Origin: G965218495 sp965262785
GTDB lineage: Bacteria; Bacteroidota; Rhodothermia; Rhodothermales; Bin80
Length of the DNA stretch: 64,000 nt
Assembly (NCBI GenBank): GCA_965262785.1
Contig: OZ253559.1
Location: 2,480,001-2,544,000 of the forward strand
Reading direction: 5' to 3'
The notes under the pieces are model-generated. The model did no database searches, was not told the origin of the DNA, and saw nothing but the letters and a program-made list of their open reading frames with translations. Positions 37,116 through 45,800 of this stretch are shown piece by piece (within the stretch, counting starts at the first letter, position 1; every line of letters starts with the position of its first letter). Made by a program: the position numbers and the translations under genes.

Positions 37116-38786
37116 TTAGGGGAGCTGGTCGGGGGTGGCCAGCTCGCGGGTCCTGCTGGGGTACTTTAGTCCGGCTACGCTGTAGAGCGTCCGCTGTGCT
37201 GCGGTGGCGGGGGAGGCGAGCAGATACTGCTTCAGCGTGCTGGTGTCGGTAATGAGGGAGACTTGAGCGCCGCTCAGCTCTGTCAGGATACGAGCCTCGC
37301 TGAGTGGCTCCTGGCCCGCATGCATGGTGTTGTGCTGGTAGCGCAGCAGGCGCAGCAAGGCAAAAGCGACGAAGCAAATCGCGATGTGGGCCTTGACGCG
37401 GCTGGGGGTCCAGTGATAGATGGGCCGCGTCGCCATGGTGTGCTTGAGCACGCGAAAGCCCTCTTCGATGCGCCACAGCTCCCCGTAGTACGCATAGATG
37501 TGTTGTGCTGGATGGCTTTCGCGATCCAGGCTGGTCCAAACACCGTGGAGCCCGTCAAAGCATGCGTCCCGGTCAATGGCATCCTGGTTCAGCTCCACGG
37601 CATCGCGGTCCACCTTGAGAAAGCGGCCTCGTTTGCCGCTTCCCTTAATGCCTTGCGTTAGGCGACGCTTGAGCTTCTCTACGATTCTATCACGTTCATG
37701 GACATCCTTGGCCGCCCGCTTCTTGCTGTGGCGCAACACCAGACGCTGGCCCTTTAATTGCAATTCTGTTACGCTGATATCTTCGCTGACCGCGACCCAG
37801 TCATGGGACTCAAAAAGCTCGGCCTCCATCCTGCGTGGCAAGCTGCGTAGGCGCGCCGCGACCACCCAGTCCCAACCCTGGGAGGCGAGCAGGTCCAGGT
37901 TGCCCTGGCTCAGCATCCCGGCGTCCGCAACCAAGACCACCCGGCCTATCTCAAAGCGCTCCCGCAGGGCCTTCAGTGCCGGCTTGAGCGTGCGCACATC
38001 GGTCGTGCTACCTGGAAACAACTCATATCCTATCGGCAGCCCCTCCACGCTCTGGAACAAGGCCAGAACGACCTGCACCTTCTGCGGCTTACCGTCTTTG
38101 CTGAATCCCTTCTTGCGAAGATCATCGGCCTTGTCGCTGGCGAAGAAAAGCGTGGTTACGTCGAAGAAGAGGACGTCCACATGCTCTTGCAAGAGTCCGC
38201 GCACTTCATGCGAGACGATCGACTGCAGCCGTGCAATCCGGTCGTCATTGACCGCGTCCATCATGCGGTAGAACTTGTCCGGGTTCACTTCCACGCCATG
38301 GTGCTTGGAAAGCTTGTCACAGCACGCGCGCTTGCTGGAGCCCGGCGCGGCCAGTCGCATCAGCACGGCCTGGCGAAACAGGCGCGCCGCCATCTTTTTG
38401 CGGGCCCCGAAGACCTTCTGAAAGTGCAGCCGATCGTACAGCGCCCCGAAGACCTCGTGAAAGCCCATAGTCAGACGCTTGGTCTCCGCCAGCTTGCGTG
38501 CATCGGGTATGGGAAGCGGCTGGTCGCTCTGGCTGCCATGGCGGGCCCCTTGCACGCGTTCGGCCAAGTACTCTATAGGAAACAAGGAGGGCTGTCTCTC
38601 TTCCAGGAGCCGCAGCTTCGCCCGGTGCGCCAACCGCACCAGCGCCTCCAGCAGCGGCCCTTCCGGAGCAGAGCCCATATGCTTGACGATCCGCTGCCGC
38701 GGTCCCTTGCCGGGTACGCGGGTTGATTCGACAATCTGTACGCTAACGTTCTGGGTGGTCTTGCGTCGGACGGTACGGACGAACAT
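37116..38786 (-). CDS. IS1634/IS4-superfamily transposase
   Basis: A 556-residue DDE transposase. The first catalytic region is VDVLFFDVTTLFFAS, the second VVLVADAGMLSQGNL, and the C-terminal Y-[YG]-x3-E type region is YAYYGELWRIEEGFRVLKHTM. The N-terminus (RIVKHMGSA) matches the opening usual in IS1634-type proteins. The gene is intact, so the element could be active. The start is uncertain by a few codons. Confidence 0.9.
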   Translation of the reverse strand: MFVRTVRRKTTQNVSVQIVESTRVPGKGPRQRIVKHMGSAPEGPLLEALVRLAHRAKLRLLEERQPSLFPIEYLAERVQGARHGSQSDQPLPIPDARKLAETKRLTMGFHEVFGALYDRLHFQKVFGARKKMAARLFRQAVLMRLAAPGSSKRACCDKLSKHHGVEVNPDKFYRMMDAVNDDRIARLQSIVSHEVRGLLQEHVDVLFFDVTTLFFASDKADDLRKKGFSKDGKPQKVQVVLALFQSVEGLPIGYELFPGSTTDVRTLKPALKALRERFEIGRVVLVADAGMLSQGNLDLLASQGWDWVVAARLRSLPRRMEAELFESHDWVAVSEDISVTELQLKGQRLVLRHSKKRAAKDVHERDRIVEKLKRRLTQGIKGSGKRGRFLKVDRDAVELNQDAIDRDACFDGLHGVWTSLDRESHPAQHIYAYYGELWRIEEGFRVLKHTMATRPIYHWTPSRVKAHIAICFVAFALLRLLRYQHNTMHAGQEPLSEARILTELSGAQVSLITDTSTLKQYLLASPATAAQRTLYSVAGLKYPSRTRELATPDQLP

Positions 38787-39156
38787 GCTGAGTGCGAGAT
38801 GGCTGCGAGGATCGCTATGCCCTAAGGTACATCAGCATCTTAACAATGTCAAGTACTAAATAGGACTGAACACTACAAACCAGCATCGCCCAAATCGACA
38901 CGGCCCGCGTGATGCCCTGGCACATGTTTTGGGGGTCACATCCAACACTGCACACTACCGCCCTTGGTGTCTCAACGCACGCCGGGAGTACCACAATGGA
39001 TCGATTTGCCCTAAAAAAGCGCAAAAAGGGGCCCAAGTCGGACAATGTAGCCACCAATTCGGCTAATCCACACGTAGTCTGGACACCTCAGGCTGAAGCG
39101 ACCAATGATCGTTTTAGCGCCTCATCTTGACTGGCGGCACCGCCCCTCCCTCGGCA

Positions 39157-39173
39157 AAACCGCGGAAGTCAGG
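39157..39173. repeat. right terminal inverted repeat of the IS1634-like element
   Basis: Contains AAACCGCGGAAGTCA and abuts the second 48-bp direct repeat. Confidence 0.8.
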
Positions 39174-39221
39174 ATTCATTCTTCGCGCCCGTATTTTCAT
39201 TCCTCAGGAGCAGGTCACATT
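39174..39221. repeat. 48-bp direct repeat, right copy
   Basis: Identical to 36944-36991. On the minus strand it would encode the end of an unknown frame (39169-39414, RDLAQCDLLLRNENTGAKNE). The target was therefore probably the 3' end of a gene or an eroded remnant. Confidence 0.9.
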
Positions 39222-39423
39222 GGGCCAAATCACGTGGCTGGAAGCTTCTGACGCCCTTATCTACATGGCTGACTGGAAATAAGCCCGTCTTGCGTTTAGC
39301 GTGTTTGAGCATGTAGCCTCTTTGCCGCAGCCATCTGCGCAGGTAGCCGGTTGAACCAGCAGGCAATATGGACCTCGCCAGCCAACAGGCTGCGATAGTA
39401 CTCGAGCCCGGCAAAAGCGCGGC

Positions 39424-39678
39424 CTACCGACCCGCGAAGTAGTAGATGATCAGCCCGACAATGGGTAAAATGAATATCAGCAGTATCCAGAGCAGCTTGC
39501 TTACAGTGTCGCGGCTACTGCCGGCGACCTCTACTACTGCAATGATGTCGAGCACTAGGATGACAATTCCGCAGATGCCGCCACTCGCTAGCCCACCTAT
39601 TTCGACACACCCTGCAAGGCTGACAGCTAGAAGCAGGGCCAAGGTGACCGGGATCCATCGTAACGATTTGAATGACAT
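39424..39678 (-). CDS. PLDc_N-domain small membrane lipoprotein, copy 1
   Basis: An 84-residue protein with an N-terminal lipoprotein-like signal (VSLAGC), then two membrane helices and the PLDc_N hallmark SKLLWILLIFILPIVGLIIYYF. PLDc_N (cardiolipin synthase N-terminal) proteins are small membrane proteins of unknown role when not fused to a synthase. It is a diverged tandem copy of 40043-40309. Confidence 0.85.
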   Translation of the reverse strand: MSFKSLRWIPVTLALLLAVSLAGCVEIGGLASGGICGIVILVLDIIAVVEVAGSSRDTVSKLLWILLIFILPIVGLIIYYFAGR

Positions 39679-40042
39679 GAGCGCTTGCGTCTAGTTGGGC
39701 TAAATTCCAATACGGAATATCTTCGGCGTTTGATTCACGGGAAGCAGGCCGGTGGAATTCTCGTTGGCGTCGCCATGCGGATAGGCTGCAGCCACGGGAC
39801 TTGCGTCCTTTGATGGAAGTCTGGTCGCCGCACAGGCGTTGACGCGGATCCGCCTGGCTTCTTGGCGTGGCTGGAGACGGGGTGCTTACCTGCGATCAGC
39901 AGCCTGCGCTCATGTGCCAGCCGGCCGCTGCCCCGACCTAGCCTCTTACCCTGGGCGCACTGCTGGTCATCTTTAGCATTCACATCACTAGATCCTCTGC
40001 AGTGTGAATTCCCAGTGTTGCCATTCTGCCGACGGTGCAGGC
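39679..40042. other. decayed duplicate of the dusB promoter and start
   Basis: This gap holds a degenerate copy of the sequence that precedes dusB at 40310-40460. CCAATACGGA, TTTGATTCA and GTCGCCATGCG recur in the same order and spacing. The relic start ATG at 39775 reads MRIGCSHGTCVL and then stops, where the intact gene reads MRIGSVELGKRPL. From about 39850 to 40042 I recognise nothing. Confidence 0.75.
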
Positions 40043-40309
40043 CTATCGACCCATGAAGAAGTAGATTATGAGCCCAATAATGGGAAAACCGAGGATAAGT
40101 AGGATCCAAAGCAGCTTGACGGCCATGTCCTGGTCACTTCTTGCGACCTCAACCACTGCTGCGACGTGTAGTCCGCCGAAGACCAAGCCTAGGATAACGA
40201 ATTCTAATGGCCCGATTTGGCCGATTCCTACGAGTCCATTGCAACCGGCCAAGCCAATAGTCAGCACCGGAAGCACTGCTCGGGTCCATCGTATCGACGT
40301 GAATGACAT
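40043..40309 (-). CDS. PLDc_N-domain small membrane lipoprotein, copy 2
   Basis: An 88-residue protein from the ATG at 40309, with lipobox GLAGC, a helix (EFVILGLVFGGLHVAAVVEVA) and the PLDc_N pair DMAVKLLWILLILGFPIIGL. The frame extends upstream to 40678 antisense to dusB and is not used. It is divergent from dusB with 95 bases between starts. Copy 1 at 39424-39678 has the same layout. Confidence 0.85.
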   Translation of the reverse strand: MSFTSIRWTRAVLPVLTIGLAGCNGLVGIGQIGPLEFVILGLVFGGLHVAAVVEVARSDQDMAVKLLWILLILGFPIIGLIIYFFMGR

Positions 40310-40404
40310 AAGTGCATGCGTTCGATTGTATTGCATGCCAATACGGAGCAGCCTTGGATTTGATTCAATGGAAACAGGCCCATAGCCGACTTGTTGGAGT
40401 CGCC

Positions 40405-41430
40405 ATGCGCATAGGCTCTGTTGAACTGGGCAAGCGTCCGCTGATGCTGGCGCCCATGGAGGATGTCTCCGACCCACCGTTTCGTGCGATCTGCAAGCGG
40501 TATGGTGCGGATATGGTATATACGGAGTTTGTTTCGTCCGGGGGGCTAGTCCATGAAGCGCCAGATTCAGTGATGAAGCTCGACATTTGCGATGACGAGC
40601 GGCCCGTAGGAATTCAGATTTTTGGGGGTAACCTCGGTCAGGTTCGTCAGGCGGCCGCCATCGTGGACGAGGCTGCACCTGACATCATTGATATCAACTT
40701 TGGCTGCCCCGTAAGAAAGGTCGTGTGCAAGGATGGTGGCGCGGGCATTCTTCGCAACCTTCCCAAGATGGAAGCCATCACGCGGGCGGTTGTGGATATC
40801 GCAACGAGGCCGGTGACCGTCAAGACGCGCTTGGGTTGGGATGATGCGTCCATCAAGATTGTTGATGTGGCCAAAATGCTCGAGGACTGTGGCATACAGG
40901 CTCTGGCAGTTCATGCGCGTACCCGCAAGCAGATGTATCGGGGCCACGCGCGCTGGGATTACCTGCGCGCCATCAAGGCTGAGGGCCTGCGCAACATTCC
41001 GCTAGTTGGCAACGGGGACGCTTTGTCTCCAGAAGCCATTTGCTGCATGTTTGACGAAACCGGCGTGGACGCCGTGATGATAGGGCGGGGCGCCATCGGC
41101 AACCCTTGGGTTTTTCGGGACGCCAAGGCCTTCATGGCGACGGGTCAGGTGCCGCCAGGCCCCTCATGGAGAGAGCGGGCTAGTGTTGTTGCAGAACACT
41201 TGACACTAAAGTGCGAATGGCTGGGCGAGCGCCGCGGCGTGCAGGAAATGCGCCGCATGTACGGTGGCTACTTTAAGGGTTTTCGTCACGCCAGTCAGCT
41301 GCGTGCACGCCTCATGAAGGCCAGTACAATGGCGGAGGTGCTGACTACATTGGATGAGTCCCGAGCAAAAGAGCCGGTGGTGAGGCGGCTATCCCGCCGC
41401 AGCGTTCAGGCGGTGCTCCCGTCGCCGTGA
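40405..41430 (+). CDS. dusB: tRNA-dihydrouridine synthase, DusB-like
   Basis: A 341-residue FMN enzyme from the ATG at 40405. The TIM barrel opens MLAPMEDVSDPPFRAICKRYGA. The catalytic Cys lies in NFGCPVRKVVCKDGGAGIL, FMN and substrate contacts in HARTRKQMYRGHARW, and GNGDALSPEA and IGRGAIGNPWVF complete the barrel. The enzyme reduces uridines in the tRNA D-loop. Its 3' end overlaps the convergent DUF445 gene by 42 bases. Confidence 0.94.
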   Translation: MRIGSVELGKRPLMLAPMEDVSDPPFRAICKRYGADMVYTEFVSSGGLVHEAPDSVMKLDICDDERPVGIQIFGGNLGQVRQAAAIVDEAAPDIIDINFGCPVRKVVCKDGGAGILRNLPKMEAITRAVVDIATRPVTVKTRLGWDDASIKIVDVAKMLEDCGIQALAVHARTRKQMYRGHARWDYLRAIKAEGLRNIPLVGNGDALSPEAICCMFDETGVDAVMIGRGAIGNPWVFRDAKAFMATGQVPPGPSWRERASVVAEHLTLKCEWLGERRGVQEMRRMYGGYFKGFRHASQLRARLMKASTMAEVLTTLDESRAKEPVVRRLSRRSVQAVLPSP

Positions 41431-42645
41431 TACCCTGATGATAAGGAAGTCTATTCCGACCAGGACTAGTACAAGAGCGGCAAGTGCGGGCAAAGCTAAC
41501 CACCTGTTGAAGATTACAAGGCCGCCAATGAAGCCCAACACGCCACCAAGGTACTTTATGTAGTTGAGCTGATCGTTGCTGGAATACTTGATTAGATCTT
41601 CCAGGCGATCCTCGTCAAAGCTCTGCATCCTGCTTACCAGCATGGTGTAGACATCGAGGTTGCCCACAAAGCTCTGAGCAGCACCAGTGGCCCATTCCTC
41701 AATGGCATCGGAGCGCGCAGAAAGCTTGTCTGGTAGCGCATCCAGCATCAGGTCCAGCTTCTTTAAGACGAGCCCAAGTCCTTGGGGCATTTCTCGTATG
41801 GCCCTATCGACTGCTGACCGCAATGGGCCTTCGGCAAACTGTAGCATCGCCTTCATGGCCATCCCTCCTACGCCCTTGTCAAAGTTCTCCTCAAGCCTCT
41901 TAAAGGTAAAGTCCGCTATCTCTTTACGCAGCTCCTCGGAGCTGAGTGCCCCCTCAACGTACGCGTGAATTACGGCCCGCATTTCTGTGCGGAATTCCTC
42001 GTCTTCCAGCAGCCCGCGCAAAGCCTGCTCCGCCTGAACAAGGAAATTCGGAACTACGCCACTGTCTCTAATTCCTTTCTTGATGATGTCGGGCCCAATC
42101 AACTCACGGTCAATAGCCGTGGCCAGCCTCACTATTATGCTGTCGCGCTGCGCCGGGATTACGCCCTGCCCGAAAATCGGATGGCGATTGCGTGGCCGAA
42201 ACAGCATGCCGATTGCCAGCCAGTTTGTAAAAAAACCGATAAGGCCGCTGGAGCTCAAGACGAGTAGCAGGCCATCCAGGGGCAGAGTGCCTGAAGTGCG
42301 CGGCAAGGGCAGCCATCCCATGCTCAATGTGGCTGCAATGTTGCCATCGGCCAAGAAGTGCAGTGACTCACCGGCGTATTGCACTGCAAGGCGATCAAAG
42401 TCCCAAAAAAATGAGACGCAGAATGTCAGGCCCAACGCCCATGGGATGAGTCGAACCAATAACTGCGTTACCGGTGAAATCGTTGGCGGAGCAGAAACAG
42501 GTCGACTGGCGCGCACCGGGTCCTTAGGCCAGTGACGGATATGGCGGGCTACAATGCCTCGTAAGCCGGAAAGCGGAGCTGCACGCTTCGGCACCTCTGG
42601 AGTGGGTGGAGGTTCTACGGAAGCATTGCTTCGGACATCATCCAT
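41389..42645 (-). CDS. DUF445 family membrane protein
   Basis: A 418-residue protein with a proline-rich cytoplasmic N-terminus and a membrane helix (IPWALGLTFCVSFFWDF). The DUF445 core has LIGFFTNWLAIGMLFRPRNRHPIFGQGVIPAQRDSI. A C-terminal helix pair is GVLGFIGGLVIF and LALVLVLVGIDFLI. DUF445 proteins (YjiN/YheB-like) have unknown roles in the envelope. Its end overlaps dusB on the other strand. Confidence 0.85.
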   Translation of the reverse strand: MDDVRSNASVEPPPTPEVPKRAAPLSGLRGIVARHIRHWPKDPVRASRPVSAPPTISPVTQLLVRLIPWALGLTFCVSFFWDFDRLAVQYAGESLHFLADGNIAATLSMGWLPLPRTSGTLPLDGLLLVLSSSGLIGFFTNWLAIGMLFRPRNRHPIFGQGVIPAQRDSIIVRLATAIDRELIGPDIIKKGIRDSGVVPNFLVQAEQALRGLLEDEEFRTEMRAVIHAYVEGALSSEELRKEIADFTFKRLEENFDKGVGGMAMKAMLQFAEGPLRSAVDRAIREMPQGLGLVLKKLDLMLDALPDKLSARSDAIEEWATGAAQSFVGNLDVYTMLVSRMQSFDEDRLEDLIKYSSNDQLNYIKYLGGVLGFIGGLVIFNRWLALPALAALVLVLVGIDFLIIRVSRRREHRLNAAAG

Positions 42646-42650
42646 CGTGT

Positions 42651-43205
42651 TTACACCAGCTGAAGGCGCGCTGCGCGGTGCTGCATGCCGGCAACAACAT
42701 TCGCAATGTGTTGCGCGAGATCGATCCCAAGCTCTTCAGCGCCCTGGAGGATCTCTTCGCGGCTCACCGCGGCAGCAAACGCCTTGTCCTTAAGCTTCTT
42801 TGTTACCGACTTGACCTTCATACCCATCATCTTGGTTGGCCGTACGTAGGCAACAGCCGTGATGAAGCCTGCCAGTTCATCACATGCAAAAAGCGTCTTC
42901 GCCATCAGCGACGTGCGTGGCGTTCCACTGTAGGTTGCATGTCCGAGGATGGCCTCCGTGACAGCCTCTGGGTAGCCAAGCTTCTTCAGGTGAGCTACCC
43001 CAACGAAAGGATGCTCCGCGCTGGTGGGGTGCCTTTCATAGTCAAGGTCGTGCAACAGACCAGTGATGCGCCACAGATTCGCGTCCTGGTCAAAAAGGCC
43101 AGCATAGTGTTCCATCGCAGCCTCGACTGCATAAGCATGGCGCCGAAGGCTCTCCGATCTAGTCCATTCGTGTAAGAGTGCTAACGCATCGTCGTAGGAA
43201 GGCAT
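42651..43205 (-). CDS. HD-domain phosphohydrolase
   Basis: About 184 residues with the HD motif LLHDLDYERHP (His-Asp pair), upstream RRHAYAVEAAMEHYA and downstream EAILGHATYSGTPR, giving the H...HD...D metal site. The substrate is unknown. ATG 43205 was chosen; GTG 43211 overlapping the MlaD stop (GTGA) is possible. It lies between DUF445 and the Mla operon on the same strand. Confidence 0.85.
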   Translation of the reverse strand: MPSYDDALALLHEWTRSESLRRHAYAVEAAMEHYAGLFDQDANLWRITGLLHDLDYERHPTSAEHPFVGVAHLKKLGYPEAVTEAILGHATYSGTPRTSLMAKTLFACDELAGFITAVAYVRPTKMMGMKVKSVTKKLKDKAFAAAVSREEILQGAEELGIDLAQHIANVVAGMQHRAARLQLV

Positions 43206-43207
43206 AG

Positions 43208-44125
43208 TCACAAAATGTCTACCAGCCGTATCTCCTTAAGGTACTTGCGCGGGTTCTGCTCGATGTCTTCCAGGAGGCGACGCAACGCGGCTGCTGCCTG
43301 GGTTGCCTCATTATAAAGAGTCTCATCTGTGGCCAGCTTTCCAAGGGTGCCTTGGCCGCTGTTGACCCCGTCCAGGAAAGAGTTTAGCGCCAGCGTTGTG
43401 CGCTCGAGTGCATCCAGGTTCTTCTGCAGGCGGATGACGACTACGTTAAGACCTTCGACGGTGTGTGCTAACGAATCTCTCGCCAAGCCAGTTAGGGCGT
43501 GTGCCAGCATACGGATGTCGTCCAGCGCAGCACTTAGGTTTGCGCTTTCGGCATTCAGCAGTGCCGATAGCGATTCCGCAGTGGTACCCACCGACCGTAA
43601 GGAACTCCTCAGGTCACTGCCCTGGTCATCCAGAAGGACATGGGCTGCGGCTACGGATTGACTAGTTCCCGCGAGTAAGGTATCAAGTCGATCCAACAGC
43701 GTGGGTGCAGCCGCGGCGAAGCTGGCAAGCAGGCTCTCGTCCTGATTCTCGGGGATGATGTCCCCTGGCGAATGGTACGTTGTATCAGGTGGCCCTAGAA
43801 TAATGTCCAGACGCACGTCGCCGACAAAGGCAAAGCCTCCGAGTATCGCTGTGCTTCCGTGGGGGAGATCTATGTTGTCGCTTACGGTAAAGTACACGCG
43901 CGCGGCCCCTTCATCGATCTGAACGTCCGTAACGGAGCCAACGTACACGCCGTTGATGCGGACAGCGTTGCCGGGAATGATACCGGCTGCGTCTTCAGCG
44001 ATCGTGCTGTACGTATGCGTGCCTGCAAAGATGGGAAGGTCACGAAAGTACCGCTGCCCAACATATAAGATTGCACCCGACAACACTAGCGCGGCGCCAA
44101 TCTGAACCTCTCTACTGATTTTCAC
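43208..44125 (-). CDS. mlaD: MlaD-like MCE-domain substrate-binding protein
   Basis: A 305-residue protein with one N-terminal membrane helix (IGAALVLSGAILYVGQRYF) and an MCE domain (about 35-115, GIIPGNAVRINGVYVGSVTDV). A long coiled helical part follows (LLDRLDTLLAGTSQSVAAAH through LEDIEQNPRKYLKEI). It is the periplasmic lipid-shuttling subunit of an Mla-type ABC system. It follows mlaF by 11 bases. Confidence 0.9.
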   Translation of the reverse strand: MKISREVQIGAALVLSGAILYVGQRYFRDLPIFAGTHTYSTIAEDAAGIIPGNAVRINGVYVGSVTDVQIDEGAARVYFTVSDNIDLPHGSTAILGGFAFVGDVRLDIILGPPDTTYHSPGDIIPENQDESLLASFAAAAPTLLDRLDTLLAGTSQSVAAAHVLLDDQGSDLRSSLRSVGTTAESLSALLNAESANLSAALDDIRMLAHALTGLARDSLAHTVEGLNVVVIRLQKNLDALERTTLALNSFLDGVNSGQGTLGKLATDETLYNEATQAAAALRRLLEDIEQNPRKYLKEIRLVDIL

Positions 44126-44136
44126 AGGCCAAGGCG

Positions 44137-44895
44137 TTACGATGGAACGTAAGAGGGCGTGCCGATAAAGTACTCATTCGCCTTCACGAAGGCGCGCAGG
44201 GTCTTGTCCTCGCTACTGTGCAGTGAATCCATTGCGCCAACCCAGTGCATGCGCGTTTCGTGAATAAAGGCAACCCGGTCTGCGATGCTTAGCACCGACC
44301 GCATGTCGTGCGTAACGACGATACTGGTCACATCAAGTTTGTCGGCTAAGCCCTTGATCAGGTTGTTGATCGTGGTGGACGTGTGTGGGTCCAAGCCGCT
44401 GGTCGGCTCATCATACAGGATGTAGCGGGGTTCCAGCGCGATGGCGCGTGCGAGTGCCACGCGCTTGATCATGCCCCCGGAGAGCTCTGAGGGTTTCTTT
44501 TTCCCCACGCCCGACAGGTTTACAAGGTCTAAGCAGCGCAACACCCGGTCGCGCACCTCCCGTTCCGTGCTATCGGTAAAGGTGCGCAGCGGAAACGCCA
44601 CGTTGTCGAAGGCATCCATCGAATCAAATAGTGCGCCACCCTGAAACAGCACGCCGAATTGCCGTCGTACGCTACGCAATTCCTTATAAGAGATGCGCCC
44701 AATGTCGATGCCGTCGACCAGAACGCGGCCGGTATCCGGCTGTAGCAGGCCGATCGTATGCTTCATCAGCACGCTCTTACCCGAACCGCTGCGGCCAATG
44801 ATGGCCAGCGTTTCGCCTTCGTGGATGTCCAGCGACACAGTGCGAAGAACTGTGCGTCCGTTGAATGACTTAGATATATTTTCGACCTGGATCAT
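44137..44895 (-). CDS. mlaF: MlaF-like ABC transporter ATPase
   Basis: A 252-residue ABC ATPase. Walker A is GRSGSGKSVLM, the Q-loop FGVLFQGGALFDSMDAFDNV is typical of MlaF, the signature is LSGGMIKRVALARAIA, Walker B ILYDEPTSGLDP and the H-loop VVTHDM. It energises phospholipid transport between membranes together with MlaE and MlaD. It sits 25 bases after mlaE. Confidence 0.93.
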   Translation of the reverse strand: MIQVENISKSFNGRTVLRTVSLDIHEGETLAIIGRSGSGKSVLMKHTIGLLQPDTGRVLVDGIDIGRISYKELRSVRRQFGVLFQGGALFDSMDAFDNVAFPLRTFTDSTEREVRDRVLRCLDLVNLSGVGKKKPSELSGGMIKRVALARAIALEPRYILYDEPTSGLDPHTSTTINNLIKGLADKLDVTSIVVTHDMRSVLSIADRVAFIHETRMHWVGAMDSLHSSEDKTLRAFVKANEYFIGTPSYVPS

Positions 44896-44920
44896 CGGCC
44901 CAGCATACGGAGAGGCTTGC

Positions 44921-45682
44921 TTAAAGTAACACGAGTGCCAGGATGAGGTCTGACAACAGAATGTAGACGCAACTGATCACGGCGGCTCGCGTGGTGCTGC
45001 GGCCAACGCCCTCTGCGCCGCCCTCGGTGAAATAGCCCATGTAGCATGAGATGGACGTGATCACAAAGCCGAAGACTAGTGACTTGATGAGCCCAAAGGT
45101 CGGTCCAAAAACGAGATAGTTCTCACGGGCGCCCTGGATAAACTCGCCTGTAGACACCACGTCCGTAGCCATGGCTGCAACAAGTCCTCCGCCAACACCG
45201 ACCAGGACTGCGACAACATAGAGCACTGGAAACATTATTATCCCTGCCATCACGCGTGGCACGATAAGGTAGCCTATGGAATTCAGTCCCATCGCTTCCA
45301 GCGCATCAATCTGCTCCGTTACGCGCATGGTGCCAAGCTCGGCAGCGATTCGGGCGCCGACGCGACCTGCCAGAATGAATCCCGTGACCACGGCGCCGAG
45401 TTCCAGAATCAGCGACGGGACCACTACCGCCCCTATGACGGACGGTGGTATGAACGGCGAGACGAGCTGGTATGCTGTCTGTATGGTAGTAACGGCGCCG
45501 GAAAAGGCAGCTGCCAGTGCCACGATTGGGATGGAGTCAATCCCGACACGCCCGCACTGGACAACCAGGTTCTTGCGGTAGACACTGAAATGGCCCAGAG
45601 ATGTGAAGCCCTTGGACAAAAGAAGCGCGTAGCGTCCAAGGCTGTAAAGCGGCTGCGTGAGTCGCTGCTGAAGTGCGGGCAT
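44921..45682 (-). CDS. mlaE: MlaE-like ABC transporter permease
   Basis: A 253-residue permease from the ATG at 45682. Features of the family are GIDSIPIVALAAAFSGAV, TGFILAGRVGARIAAELGTM and VTEQIDALEAMGLNSIGYLIVPRV. It has about five membrane helices. It forms the transmembrane core of the Mla-type lipid transporter. The frame upstream to 45802 overlaps the divergent radA start and was not used. Confidence 0.92.
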   Translation of the reverse strand: MPALQQRLTQPLYSLGRYALLLSKGFTSLGHFSVYRKNLVVQCGRVGIDSIPIVALAAAFSGAVTTIQTAYQLVSPFIPPSVIGAVVVPSLILELGAVVTGFILAGRVGARIAAELGTMRVTEQIDALEAMGLNSIGYLIVPRVMAGIIMFPVLYVVAVLVGVGGGLVAAMATDVVSTGEFIQGARENYLVFGPTFGLIKSLVFGFVITSISCYMGYFTEGGAEGVGRSTTRAAVISCVYILLSDLILALVLL

Positions 45683-45800
45683 TCCATATCGCAATCGTAG
45701 CGTGCGTGAATGAATTTTGACGGTGGATGTTTCTAGCCTGCCGATACGCAGCTTGCGCTGTCGGCCTAAACTCACATATTCCACCCAGCAGCGTATAGCC

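Larger units (their letters stand above)
36992..39173 (-). mobile_element. IS1634-like insertion sequence (2,182 bp) with 48-bp direct repeats
   Basis: Inverted ends at 36992-37008 and 39157-39173 match at 16 of 17 positions (core TGACTTCCGCGGTTT). Both abut the identical 48-bp direct repeats. The element carries one IS4/IS1634-superfamily transposase gene (37116-38786). IS1634 and IS1549 are known for unusually long, variable target duplications, which fits. A 13-bp direct repeat (ACTGAACACTACA) at 37050-37062 and 38865-38877 just brackets the transposase part. A nested event, a transposase unit inside an older non-autonomous element, is therefore also possible. Confidence 0.75.

Noticed and set aside
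37050..38877. Transposase unit defined by the 13-bp direct repeats as the true insertion
   Set aside because: No inverted repeats lie inside the 13-bp repeats, whereas the outer 17-bp inverted ends abut the 48-bp repeats; kept only as an alternative.
39169..39414. Minus-strand frame of 81 codons as a gene
   Set aside because: No recognisable motif or start signal, and its end falls in the duplicated target; probably an eroded remnant.
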